Source: JAPLJQ01 sp037143735 (GTDB lineage: Bacteria; Desulfobacterota; Syntrophia; Syntrophales; UBA2185). From it: a stretch of DNA of 40,173 nt. Below the pieces are notes generated by a model. The model ran no database searches. It worked only from the letters and a program-made list of their open reading frames with translations, and was not told the DNA's origin. Of this stretch, positions 17,068 through 25,757 are shown in pieces (within the stretch, counting starts at the first letter, position 1; every line of letters begins with the position of its first letter). Position numbers and translations under genes: made by a program. The DNA is taken from contig JBAWYD010000006.1 in the NCBI GenBank assembly GCA_037143735.1, forward strand, positions 1 through 40,173, written 5' to 3'.

Positions 17068-17726
17068 TGGGCACGGATAATTTATTTTATAAAAGGAAGG
17101 CCCGTCAGGCTGCGTCGCATCAGAGGGAAAAGGCGAAACGCGCGCCGTATGAACGGGCACTCATCGTTTGTGAAGGGGAAAAGACAGAACCGAACTATTT
17201 CAAAGGCCTACGCACAGCGCTTGCTATCAATGCCATGAATGTGATCATCGCAGACAAGAAGCGCGGGCTCGATCCGAAGCGCCTTGTGGAATACGCCCTT
17301 GAAGAGTACCGGAAGGATAGTGATTTTGAGCATATATTCTGCGTATTTGACCGGGACAAGCATGCGACTTATGATGCCGCCATGGACAAGATACGAAGAA
17401 CCCGAATGAGGAAAGGAACCAAACTGCACCCGATCACCTCAATCCCCTGCTTCGAGATATGGCTGCTGCTTCACTTCACCTTCACCACCCGATCTTTTTG
17501 CGCAGTGGCTGCTGATTCCAACTGTGCATTGGTCGTGTCTGACCTGGAAAAATATATACCGGGTTATGAAAAAGGGGCAAAGGATGTCTTTATGGAAGAT
17601 GACCGATTGGAAACCGCCATCAATAATGCGATACAGCTCGAAGAATTCCATAAGACAAGCGGGACGGATAATCCCTCGACCAGGATTTACAAGCTCGTTG
17701 AATATCTGAGAGGCTTGAAACGATGA
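17067..17726 (+). CDS. rloB: RloB-family Toprim protein
   Basis: A 219-residue partner of the ATPase upstream. The Toprim-like fold shows the glutamate in LIVCEGEKTE (E36) and the acidic pair CVFDRD (D95, D97), then HPITSIPCFEIWLLLHF, a RloB hallmark. Toprim domains in two-gene defence systems are Mg2+-dependent nucleases, as with PARIS AriB, which cuts tRNA; whether RloB does so is inference. The ATG shares its A with the rloA stop codon. A lysine/arginine-rich N-terminus (KRKARQAASHQREKAKR) may bind nucleic acid. pglZ begins 14 bases later. A truncated relative lies at 6732-7046. Confidence 0.85.
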   Translation: MGTDNLFYKRKARQAASHQREKAKRAPYERALIVCEGEKTEPNYFKGLRTALAINAMNVIIADKKRGLDPKRLVEYALEEYRKDSDFEHIFCVFDRDKHATYDAAMDKIRRTRMRKGTKLHPITSIPCFEIWLLLHFTFTTRSFCAVAADSNCALVVSDLEKYIPGYEKGAKDVFMEDDRLETAINNAIQLEEFHKTSGTDNPSTRIYKLVEYLRGLKR

Positions 17727-17739
17727 AGTGGCTCCGTCT

Positions 17740-20052
17740 ATGAATATGACCGTATTAGAAAAACTGATTGATTCAATAAAGAAGGCATCCGCTTTTAATC
17801 AGACAATCCAGGAATCCCCTGCGGCGGTGCTGTGGACGGATAAAGAACGACAATGGGAAGCGGTTGTTCCCTTGCTCAAGGGTATTTTCCCTCAGCTTCT
17901 TGTTTTGGGTAAGTATGCCCCCGAATCACGTTCCGGTCCGGCCATCTGGCTGAAGTGCATGATCGCCAGGACTCTTCCGGAGGCGGACTGGCCGGAAAAT
18001 ACGGCGCCGATTCTTTACCTTCCCGATGTAAGCCGCATGGAACTGCGGGCCATCGAAAGTTGTCCGGCGGCATTGCAACCCTTGGCAGAGCTTCAATACC
18101 GGGGGACTTTCTGGAGCCAGAAGAACGGCAGGGACTGGACGCTTTATGCCTTTCTCAAGTCTGCGGACGGCGGCGTTGGCCTCGATGTCGCTCATGACGA
18201 CAGGACACTCCATGCCTTGCGCCGTGCTTTTCTGCATATCCTGGAGGCGAAAATTGACACCCTTCAGGGAAAACGGTTAGAGGCAAACGATTTCAACATG
18301 CTGCTAACAGGAGATCCTGTGCGCAAGCTTTTAAGATGGATGGACGACCCCACGGGCGTCAGAAACCAATGGGCCAGTGAAGAATGGGAGGCCTATGTAT
18401 CCCTCTGTAAGTCTGAATATTCATTTAACCCTGCGACTGAAGGCGAACTGACAGGCGCGGAGAAGCTGGCACATCGCCAGGGGAAATGGGTGCAGGTATG
18501 GCAACGGTATGCCGAGTCTCCGCAACTCTATCCCAAACTTCCCGAATTGCTGGGCCGTACATCACCGCCGAGCGATTTGTTTGAGGATAAATCCGCCTGG
18601 CCACAGATCAATGAAGCAGAGGAAAGCGACCTCCGATTTGCCTTGGGGAAGCTGCTGGAACTTACTCCAAGTGCAGCCCGCACCCAAGTACTTGAATTGG
18701 AAAAGCGACACGGGGAGCGGCGTTCATCGGTATGGGGGAAACTGGGGCAGGCCCCGCTTGCAATGGCATTGGAGCACCTTGCTGCCGCTGCCCGGGGATC
18801 ACTCCAGGCCATCGATGGGGATACGTTAGAAGAGATGGCGGCAAAGTATAAAAAGAGCGGCTGGCAGGTGGACAGCGCCATCTTGGCGGCACTGGCCGGC
18901 GTTACTAAAGCGGATGACGTCAAGACCGTGAAGGTTGCCCTTCAGAGTTTCTATAAGCCGTGGTTGGAAGATACAGCCTTCCGCCTGCAGGAGTTGGTCA
19001 CAAAGGGTGCTTACCCTGCCACGGCCATTCCCGATGGTCATCAGGATGGTGACCTTATCCTGTTCGTGGACGGACTCAGGTTTGACATCGGGCAACTTCT
19101 TGTTCAGCGCCTGACAATGAATGGTTATGACACTTCCCTTACGCCTGTCTGGTCGGCGCTTCCCCCCGTCACACCAACGGCAAAACCCGGCGTTTCCCCG
19201 GTTACCGGCCTGATTGCAGGCGCACCCGACTGTGCCGACTTTGTGCCGAATGTAGCAGGAAACGGCAAGCCGCTAAGCCCGTATCATTTCAAGAAGCTGC
19301 TTGAAGACGGAGGCTGGCAGGTCGTGGCAAAAGGCGAATGTGGCTCGCCGGACGGTAAAGGATGGGCGGAGTTTGGCGACTTTGATCACTTTGGTCATGA
19401 ACATGGCTGGAAACTGGCCCGCCATGTCGTGGAACAGATCAATGAATTGCAAGAGTATGTCGAGACGCTTTTTAACGCCGGGTGGGCACGGATCAGAATC
19501 GTCACCGATCATGGTTGGTTGCTGTTGCCTGGCGGCCTGCCGAAGGCTGAACTCCCAAAATGTCTGACCGAAACTCGCTGGGGTAGATGCGCAATGGTCA
19601 AGGAATCAGCGACCTTAGACAATATGATTGTCCCCTGGCATTGGTGCACTGACGTCCGGGTGGCATTGGCGCCAGGCATTGCCTGTTTCACCAGCGGCAA
19701 GGAGTATGACCACGGCGGCATAAGCTTCCAGGAGTGCCTGATTCCCGTGGTGACCATTATGCGGAAAGTGACTAAAACATCAGCCAAGATCAAGGAACAT
19801 GCCTGGAAGGGCCTGTGGTGTAAGGTGACTATTGACGGGACCGCAAAGGGATCAAAAGTGGATATTCGCACCAAGCCGGTGGATGCCACGTCAAGCGTTG
19901 CCAAAGGTGGGAAGCTTATCGAAGACGAACATAGCGCATCACTGGTCGTTGAAGACGACGGTCTTATTGGGACTGCTGCGATGATTGTTCTTGTTGACCA
20001 GAGCGGTGCGGTCGTATCGAAAGCAGCGACGACTATCGGTGGAGATAAATAA
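17740..20052 (+). CDS. pglZ: BREX alkaline-phosphatase-fold protein PglZ
   Basis: Core BREX protein with an alkaline-phosphatase-superfamily domain; a phosphodiesterase activity is described for the family. The 770 residues show metal-site motifs LFVDGLRFD (D444) and VTDHGWLLLPGG (D590-H591) plus a long N-terminal region beginning VLEKLIDSIKKASAFN. The start is uncertain: ATG 17740, ATG 17746 and GTG 17728 are all in frame, and none has a strong Shine-Dalgarno. It follows rloB by 14 bases and its stop shares a base with the brxL ATG (TAATG). Intact. Confidence 0.93.
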   Translation: MNMTVLEKLIDSIKKASAFNQTIQESPAAVLWTDKERQWEAVVPLLKGIFPQLLVLGKYAPESRSGPAIWLKCMIARTLPEADWPENTAPILYLPDVSRMELRAIESCPAALQPLAELQYRGTFWSQKNGRDWTLYAFLKSADGGVGLDVAHDDRTLHALRRAFLHILEAKIDTLQGKRLEANDFNMLLTGDPVRKLLRWMDDPTGVRNQWASEEWEAYVSLCKSEYSFNPATEGELTGAEKLAHRQGKWVQVWQRYAESPQLYPKLPELLGRTSPPSDLFEDKSAWPQINEAEESDLRFALGKLLELTPSAARTQVLELEKRHGERRSSVWGKLGQAPLAMALEHLAAAARGSLQAIDGDTLEEMAAKYKKSGWQVDSAILAALAGVTKADDVKTVKVALQSFYKPWLEDTAFRLQELVTKGAYPATAIPDGHQDGDLILFVDGLRFDIGQLLVQRLTMNGYDTSLTPVWSALPPVTPTAKPGVSPVTGLIAGAPDCADFVPNVAGNGKPLSPYHFKKLLEDGGWQVVAKGECGSPDGKGWAEFGDFDHFGHEHGWKLARHVVEQINELQEYVETLFNAGWARIRIVTDHGWLLLPGGLPKAELPKCLTETRWGRCAMVKESATLDNMIVPWHWCTDVRVALAPGIACFTSGKEYDHGGISFQECLIPVVTIMRKVTKTSAKIKEHAWKGLWCKVTIDGTAKGSKVDIRTKPVDATSSVAKGGKLIEDEHSASLVVEDDGLIGTAAMIVLVDQSGAVVSKAATTIGGDK

Positions 20053-22097
20053 TGGAAATGGATGTCATAGATAAAAAGGGCGCTGAAGCCTTCGATGGTT
20101 ATCTGGTTCGTAAAGACCTGGTGCGTAAATTCAGCAAGCAATACCCGGTTCCGACCTATGTTGTCGAGTTCCTTTTAGGGCGCTACTGCGCCAGTGTAGA
20201 TGATCAAGAAATCCGGGAAGGGTTGGAAATTGTTGAACGGCAGTTATCGTCCCGCTCCGTAAAAGCAGGTGAAGAAGAGCTTTCTAAGGCCCGTGCGCGT
20301 GAGCAAGGTTCCGTCAAAATCATTGATATTATCAGTGCACGTCTCGATGCAAAAACGGATTCTTATCTTGCGACCTTGCCCAGCTTGCGGTTGAAGGATG
20401 TACGCATTTCCCCGGACTTGGTGAAACAAAATGAACGAATGCTCACCGGTGGCTTCTACGCGGAAATCGAGCTGAGCTACGACGCCGCCATTGCCCAGGA
20501 GAGCAACGGTCGGCCTTTCGGCGTAGAGTCACTGCGGGCTATACAACTATCAAAGCATGACATCCTGGATGTCCTCAGCAAAGGACGTGAGCAGCTAACT
20601 ACCCAGGAGTGGAAACAATTCCTGTTGAGGAGTATCGGCCTGGAGCCAGGAAAACTGAGTCCCCGCGCCCAGGACATCATACTACTGCGCATGGTTCCCT
20701 TTGTGGAGCGCAACTACAACATGGCAGAGCTCGGTCCAAGGGGAACCGGCAAGAGTCACCTCTTCCAGCAGATATCGCCCTATGCCCACCTTATCTCCGG
20801 TGGCAAGGCCACGGTAGCCAGCATGTTTGTCAATAACGCCTCGGGGCAACGCGGCCTCGTTTGCCTTTATGACGTCGTCTGCTTCGATGAGATTTCAGGA
20901 GTATCCTTTGACCAGAAAGACGGTGTCAACATCATGAAGGGTTACATGGAATCGGGCGAGTTCAGCCGCGGGAAGGAGAGCATCCGTGCCGATGGCAGCA
21001 TGGTGATGGTGGGTAACTTCGACGTGGACATCGAACACCAACAGCGCATCGGTCACCTGTTTGGCCCGCTGCCGCCGGAGATGCGTAACGACACGGCCTT
21101 TATGGACCGGATCCATGCCTATCTCCCCGGTTGGGATATCCCCAAGATGAATCAGGATCTTTTTACAGACCACTTTGGCCTGGTCAGCGACTTTATATCG
21201 GAATGTATGTCCCAGTTGCGTAAGCAGAGTCGCGTCGCGGTGATGCAGGGACGTGTTCTGTTCGGAGGCAGCCTGAGTGGCAGGGACATGACGGCTGTTA
21301 CCAAAACAGTCAGCGGCCTGATGAAACTCCTCTATCCCGATCCACAGAAACCGGTATCCGATGAGGATCTGGAATGGGCCGTCAGGCTTGCCCTTGAAAT
21401 GCGCCGCAGGGTCAAGGAACAGCAGAAACGGATTGGGTCTGCCGAGTTCCGCAATACGCATTTCAGCTACACGATGGGGGAAGACGGCGTTGAAAAATTC
21501 GTCGCCACGCCGGAGCTGCAGAACGAAAACAGCATCGGCATGGACCCCCTTGAACCGGGTCAGGTGTGGACGATTAGCCCTGGCGGGATGGACGAATATT
21601 CAGGGCTCTACCGGGTCGAGATCAACGAAGGACCTGGTTCCGGGGTAAAAATACTGAATAAACCCGCGCCCCAGCCTTTCCAGGAAAGTGTCCGGTATGC
21701 GGAGCAGAACCTCTACGCGCGGGCGAAAAGCCTTGTGGGTGATCGTGATCCCAGGATGCACGAATTCACCGTACAACTTCGCTCGTTTGATGTGTCAAAC
21801 GCAGGAAACCAACTGGGCATGGCGGTAGTTGTGGCTCTTTGCAGCTCCCTCCTGAAAAAGCCGGTACGCGGTGGTTTGGTTGTGGTGGGCGGGATCAATC
21901 TCGGTGGCTCTATCGAGCCGGTTTACAATGCGGTCACCATAGCCGAACATGCGGTCGAGAAAGGCGCCAACACCCTCCTCATCCCGGTGAATTGCCGGAA
22001 GCAGCTTTATGAACTGTCCGACGATATGGCCACAAAGATCGATATTCAGTTCTATGCCGATGCCAGGGATGCCGTGCTGAAGTCTATTGTGGAGTGA
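20052..22097 (+). CDS. brxL: BREX AAA+ protein BrxL (Lon-like C-terminal domain)
   Basis: Last BREX gene; an AAA+ protein reported to form ring assemblies on DNA, and the hallmark of type I loci. The 681 residues have an N-terminal region, an AAA+ core with Walker A G228-PRGTGKS-235 and Walker B VCFDEISG (D279-E280), then a Lon-type domain. In that domain the residue at the Lon catalytic serine position is Gln (AGNQLGMAV, about residue 587), and the lysine position (EPVYNAV) is Val, so proteolysis looks unlikely. GGAG precedes the start, and the TAATG overlap couples it to pglZ. Confidence 0.95.
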   Translation: MEMDVIDKKGAEAFDGYLVRKDLVRKFSKQYPVPTYVVEFLLGRYCASVDDQEIREGLEIVERQLSSRSVKAGEEELSKARAREQGSVKIIDIISARLDAKTDSYLATLPSLRLKDVRISPDLVKQNERMLTGGFYAEIELSYDAAIAQESNGRPFGVESLRAIQLSKHDILDVLSKGREQLTTQEWKQFLLRSIGLEPGKLSPRAQDIILLRMVPFVERNYNMAELGPRGTGKSHLFQQISPYAHLISGGKATVASMFVNNASGQRGLVCLYDVVCFDEISGVSFDQKDGVNIMKGYMESGEFSRGKESIRADGSMVMVGNFDVDIEHQQRIGHLFGPLPPEMRNDTAFMDRIHAYLPGWDIPKMNQDLFTDHFGLVSDFISECMSQLRKQSRVAVMQGRVLFGGSLSGRDMTAVTKTVSGLMKLLYPDPQKPVSDEDLEWAVRLALEMRRRVKEQQKRIGSAEFRNTHFSYTMGEDGVEKFVATPELQNENSIGMDPLEPGQVWTISPGGMDEYSGLYRVEINEGPGSGVKILNKPAPQPFQESVRYAEQNLYARAKSLVGDRDPRMHEFTVQLRSFDVSNAGNQLGMAVVVALCSSLLKKPVRGGLVVVGGINLGGSIEPVYNAVTIAEHAVEKGANTLLIPVNCRKQLYELSDDMATKIDIQFYADARDAVLKSIVE

Positions 22098-22223
22098 TGA
22101 AACAGATGAGTAATATAAAAATGTACAATTGTGGCGCAGTGTGAAGCGCTCACCGGAAACATCCAAAAGGACGGACAATGCCATAAGGTAGACAGACATC
22201 AAACTGTAAAGAGAGAGGCCATG

Positions 22224-23315
22224 ATGCCAATTGATAGTGAAGCAACGGTTAAACCCGAGAAGTCGGAGGCGTTTTTCGATATACCTCTGAATCTGATCAT
22301 CGTAGAGGCACAGATCAGATCCAGGATTGATGAGGAAAGTGAATCCTTCAAGTCGCTCGTCGAATCCATTCGGGAAAAGGGCGTCCTGGAGCCCGTCCTT
22401 GTGACGCCGAAGGCCGGCCAGTATCTCCTGATTTCCGGGGAACGACGTTTTCTTGCCTGCCGAAGTCTCAATTATCCAACCATTCCGGCGCGGGTCCTTG
22501 ACGCCGTCGAAGCGAAGCAAGAAATTCTTGCCATTCAGCTTACGGAAAACCTTCAGCGGGAGAATCTCGATCCCATCGATGAGGCGAATGCCCTCTCCGC
22601 CTTCATGAAAGAAAAGCATCCCGCATTGGAAATAGACGGCATGATGAATGCTCTTGTTCAATACAACAGGGATCAAGGCAAGCTTGAAAAAAACCTCTCT
22701 ACCACTGTGGTAGGGATCGCGAACATATCAGGAAAATCAGTGACTTCACTCCATAGAGGCTTCTCCCTTCTGAAGCTCCCCGACGAGATCAAGTCTGCCG
22801 TAAAAGATGGCACAATCGGCGTCTCCCAGGGTTACATTTTTGCCGCCAATCTGGACAACCCCGGCCTCATGGAAACCTTCAAGTCGATTCTCGAAAAGCC
22901 CGTTATCAACGCGTTACTGGAAAGCAAACTCGCCTCTTTCACAAAGAAGAAGCGTGACCTGAGCGGCATGAAGTCAAAGCCCTTCGAGAAATTCTATCTG
23001 AGCATGAAGAGCGTCAAAACGCAGGTCAAAAAAAACAGTGACCGCTTTCAGAAGAGCGACCTGGAAAAATTGCTGACGGACTTGCGTGCCCTCACGGCCC
23101 TGCTGGAACAAATCAAAGGAGGGGCTACATCGCAGGATGTGTCCGTTCCTGCTGCGACAGATCCCGAAACGACGTCAGAACCGGACGTGACCAGCAAGAC
23201 AGCGGCGCCTCCGGTTACGCCGGAGAAGATCAAAACGCCGACCGGTTCGGCAAGTGGAGAACTGCTCTTTGATGGCGATGAACCTCCCCCCACGGCAGAT
23301 CGCCGCCTTGCGTGA
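22224..23315 (+). CDS. ParB/Spo0J-like protein without ParA
   Basis: A 363-residue protein. The N-terminal ParB domain has the CTP-binding type motif SGERRFLACRSL, then TENLQRENLDPIDEANAL, followed by a helix-turn-helix-like part around ISGKSVTSLHRGFSLLKLPDEIKSAV. The C-terminal 70 residues are Pro/Thr/Ala-rich and probably disordered. GAGAGG sits five bases before the ATG; a GTG at 22131 in the same frame lacks such a site. There is no parA beside it, and no perfect parS-like palindrome was seen nearby. It lies between BREX and the ribosomal protein operon, so it may be part of the island (as a regulator or plasmid remnant) or a Noc-like host protein. Confidence 0.8.
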   Translation: MPIDSEATVKPEKSEAFFDIPLNLIIVEAQIRSRIDEESESFKSLVESIREKGVLEPVLVTPKAGQYLLISGERRFLACRSLNYPTIPARVLDAVEAKQEILAIQLTENLQRENLDPIDEANALSAFMKEKHPALEIDGMMNALVQYNRDQGKLEKNLSTTVVGIANISGKSVTSLHRGFSLLKLPDEIKSAVKDGTIGVSQGYIFAANLDNPGLMETFKSILEKPVINALLESKLASFTKKKRDLSGMKSKPFEKFYLSMKSVKTQVKKNSDRFQKSDLEKLLTDLRALTALLEQIKGGATSQDVSVPAATDPETTSEPDVTSKTAAPPVTPEKIKTPTGSASGELLFDGDEPPPTADRRLA

Positions 23316-23421
23316 ATCAAAACTTAAAGCACTTTAGGGGAAAGAACACATTCCATTGTTACCCTGAAAGAGAAACCATTATGATTCTTTTCTTTTTTCT
23401 TCCTTGATTTATTCGAGAGGA

Positions 23422-23430
23422 TGTTATAAA
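23422..23430 (+). promoter_or_regulatory. extended -10 promoter of the rpsF operon
   Basis: TGTTATAAA fits an extended -10 (TG, one base, TATAAA). TTGATT at 23404-23409 is a possible -35 but only 15 bases away. This puts a leader of about 75 bases ahead of rpsF. Confidence 0.5.
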
Positions 23431-23459
23431 AGGCAGATTCATTTTTTTATTACACAGGA

Positions 23460-23503
23460 CTCCTTGTTCGAACACCTTGTTCGGACTTTAGAGCCGAAAG
23501 GAG
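23460..23503 (+). promoter_or_regulatory. structured rpsF leader, candidate S6:S18 autoregulatory element
   Basis: CTCCTT (23460-23465) is complementary to AAGGAG (23498-23503), which is the rpsF Shine-Dalgarno. Inside, TTCGG (23480-23484) pairs with CCGAA (23494-23498). A direct repeat CCTTGTTCG (23462-23470 and 23475-23483) offers alternative pairings. Many bacteria control rpsF-rpsR by S6:S18 binding to a leader hairpin with a CCG motif; a match to that family is inferred, not shown. Confidence 0.4.
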
Positions 23504-23512
23504 AAAATCAAA

Positions 23513-23965
23513 TTGAGAAGGTACGAAATTCTGTTTATTGCCCATGCCGATTCATCCGATGATGAGCTGAACGAACACGTTGAGCGGTATAGAGCCATCA
23601 TTACGAATTCAAAAGGCATCGTCGTAAAAATCGACAAGTGGGGCATGCGAAAACTGGCTTACGAAATCAGGAAACAGACTAAAGGGATCTATTATCTGAT
23701 GGATTTCGCAGGTGCAAGCGCCACCGTCCCCGAACTGGAAAGAAACCTCAAGATTGATGACAGGATTCTTAAATTTCTGACTGTCCTGAAGGACAAAGAG
23801 GTCGATCCGCTGGAACTGGAAAAAGAAATAAAGGGCGAGGTTCCCCCTGAGTCTAAAATCACCTCGCCGATAGCGGACAGTCCGGAAACTTCTTCAGAAG
23901 CTGCTGCAACGGAGCAGCCTGCTGAAGGAGAAAGCACCGGGGATACGAAGGAGGAGAAGGAATAA
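23513..23965 (+). CDS. rpsF: 30S ribosomal protein S6
   Basis: Small-subunit protein that binds the central domain of 16S rRNA together with S18. MRRYEILFIAHAD, the WGMRKLAYEIRKQTKGIYYLMDF block (in two parts WGMRKLAYEI and GIYYLMDF) and DDRILKFLTVLKD are diagnostic. It starts at TTG with AAAGGAG nine bases upstream. At 150 residues it is longer than usual because of an acidic Glu/Ser/Ala-rich tail of about 45 residues, common in this phylum. First gene of rpsF-rpsR-DUF2232-rplI-dnaB. Confidence 0.95.
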   Translation: MRRYEILFIAHADSSDDELNEHVERYRAIITNSKGIVVKIDKWGMRKLAYEIRKQTKGIYYLMDFAGASATVPELERNLKIDDRILKFLTVLKDKEVDPLELEKEIKGEVPPESKITSPIADSPETSSEAAATEQPAEGESTGDTKEEKE

Positions 23966-23968
23966 GCC

Positions 23969-24250
23969 ATGGCTATACCACAAAGATCAAATTCGAGACC
24001 ATCGAGACCTGATTCAAGGCCGCAGAAAAAGTTTTTCCACAGAAGAAAGTTTTGCAGATACTGTACGGACTCGGAGCTGAAAATAGAATATAAAGAGCCT
24101 CACGCCCTCAGGGATTATGTCACGGAGAGAGGCAAAATCATGCCGAGAAGAATCACCGGTAACTGTGCAAAGCACCAGAGAGAGCTTACCGTGGCCATCA
24201 AGAGAGCCCGGACCATAGCGCTATTGCCTTTCGTTGTTTCTGAATGGTAG
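23969..24250 (+). CDS. rpsR: 30S ribosomal protein S18
   Basis: Binds 16S rRNA as a heterodimer with S6. The 93 residues have a basic N-terminal extension, then FFHRRKFCRYC, YKEPHALRDYVTERGKIMPRRITG (two adjacent blocks) and CAKHQRELTVAIKRAR. The cysteines CRYC and C-AKH form a probable zinc site, so this is the zinc-binding (C+) form. It begins three bases after rpsF, with a purine-rich GGAG stretch at the end of rpsF. Confidence 0.96.
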   Translation: MAIPQRSNSRPSRPDSRPQKKFFHRRKFCRYCTDSELKIEYKEPHALRDYVTERGKIMPRRITGNCAKHQRELTVAIKRARTIALLPFVVSEW

Positions 24251-24299
24251 TGTTTTTAAAAGCTGATTGGGAATTTAGCCACATCGTTGGATTCGGGCG

Positions 24300-25256
24300 T
24301 TGAACAGAATACGGGATGCATTCTTCAGTAGTTTCTTTTCGGGTGTCGCGGTATCGTCCCTGATCTTTCTAACGGTGGCGTTCGTTCCCTTTCTCGGATC
24401 CGTCATCCTGATCCTCTCCCCTCTGCCGATTCTGTTCTATTATACCAGAAACGGCAGAGTGCGGGGATTGGCCGTATTGATCGTGTCTTTATGTGCGGTC
24501 GCCGCCATACTGAAATTCTCCGATTCAATGGCAAGCCTTCCCATTCTTGCCGTGTCCGGATGCATGGGAATGATTTTTTCAGAGATTCTGAAAAAAAGTT
24601 ATTCTATTGAAATCACGATTCTATTGCCTGTTATCGCGCTTCTGATCGTGTGGTCTTCGTTCATTTTTTATCAAAGCACCGTCTCCGGAGTCGCGCCGTT
24701 TTATTTGATTGAAAGCTACATAAACAGCAATATTCAGGAAAGTATTCAGTTCTATGCAAAAATAGACGTCCCGGATGAAACACTCAACCTGGTCAGAGAC
24801 AATACGAAACAGATCGCCGGATTTTTTGTAAATGTTTTTCCAGCCCTTGCCCTCATAAGCGCCACTTTTGCCGTGTGGCTGAACATCCTGTATGGGAAGG
24901 AGATATTTCTGAAAAACGCGTTGTCGTATCCTGATTTCGGCGACCTTTCCCAATGGAAGGCCCCGGAAAAACTGGTATGGCTTCTTATTGCAGGCGGCGG
25001 AACCCTCCTGGCGCCTGTCGAATGGATCAGGTTTGCCGGCCTTAATGTTTTGATCGTATGCCTTTTTGTCTATTTGCTTCATGGATTGGCCATCGTCAGT
25101 TTTTTCTTCAGAACAAAAAATGTTCCCAGACTGTTAAGGGCCTTTTTTTACTTCTTAATTTTTGCCCAGCAGTATTTTACAATAGTGGTTGTCGTCGCCG
25201 GTCTTTTTGATCTGTGGGCTGATTTCAGAAAATATATCAGGCCGGTCACCGAGTGA
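24300..25256 (+). CDS. DUF2232 (YybS-like) membrane protein
   Basis: A 318-residue integral membrane protein with about eight hydrophobic segments, starting FFSGVAVSSLIFLTVAFVPFLG. The location between rpsR and rplI is typical for the YybS/DUF2232 family in Firmicutes and Desulfobacterota. The function is unknown. The only start in the open frame is TTG 24300 (a stop lies just upstream at 24276), and it has only a weak ribosome site. The C-terminal NVPRLLRAFFYFLIFAQQYFTIVVVVAGLFDLW, given here in outline only by its AQQYF and GLFDLW ends, matches the family. Confidence 0.8.
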   Translation: MNRIRDAFFSSFFSGVAVSSLIFLTVAFVPFLGSVILILSPLPILFYYTRNGRVRGLAVLIVSLCAVAAILKFSDSMASLPILAVSGCMGMIFSEILKKSYSIEITILLPVIALLIVWSSFIFYQSTVSGVAPFYLIESYINSNIQESIQFYAKIDVPDETLNLVRDNTKQIAGFFVNVFPALALISATFAVWLNILYGKEIFLKNALSYPDFGDLSQWKAPEKLVWLLIAGGGTLLAPVEWIRFAGLNVLIVCLFVYLLHGLAIVSFFFRTKNVPRLLRAFFYFLIFAQQYFTIVVVVAGLFDLWADFRKYIRPVTE

Positions 25257-25301
25257 TGTCTTAAAAATTCCTTATAGAATCTACATGTGAAGGAGAGCAT
25301 T

Positions 25302-25754
25302 ATGAAGGTAATTTTAAAGGAGAACGTCGAATCTCTCGGCAAAGCGGGAGATGCGTTGAAGGTAGCCGACGGCTATGCAAGGAATTTTCTGATTCCACGG
25401 GGACTTGCCGTTGAAGCGAGCAGTAAATCCTTAAAAACCATGGAACAGGAGAAGAAACATATCCTGCAGAAGGCGGAGAAAGAAAGACAGAAGGCGGAAC
25501 TGATGGTCGAAAAAATCAAAGGGGTAACCTGTACCATCTCCCGTCGCGTCGGAGAACAGGAAAAACTCTTTGGTTCCGTCACAACGAAAGACATTGAAAA
25601 ATCCCTGTCAGATCAGGGAATAGAAATCGACCGGAAAATGATTATCCTCGAAGAGCCGATTAAAGCCCTGGGTGAATTCCCTGTTAAAGTCCGGTTACTG
25701 CCCGGCGTCACGACAGAAATAAACATTATTGTTGTCGGCGAAACTCAGGAATAA
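25302..25754 (+). CDS. rplI: 50S ribosomal protein L9
   Basis: Large-subunit protein linking two globular domains by a long helix. MKVILKENVESLGKAGD, VADGYARNFLIPRGLA and FGSVTTKDIEKSL are diagnostic. 150 residues is the normal length. The start is ATG 25302 with GAAGGAGAG upstream; a GTG at 25287 in frame overlaps that site and is rejected. dnaB follows after three bases. Confidence 0.96.
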   Translation: MKVILKENVESLGKAGDALKVADGYARNFLIPRGLAVEASSKSLKTMEQEKKHILQKAEKERQKAELMVEKIKGVTCTISRRVGEQEKLFGSVTTKDIEKSLSDQGIEIDRKMIILEEPIKALGEFPVKVRLLPGVTTEINIIVVGETQE

Positions 25755-25757
25755 CCG

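Noticed and set aside
22098..22223. parS site upstream of the ParB-like gene
   Set aside because: No 16-base palindrome close to the TGTTTCACGTGAAACA consensus; only short chance matches such as AGCGCT.
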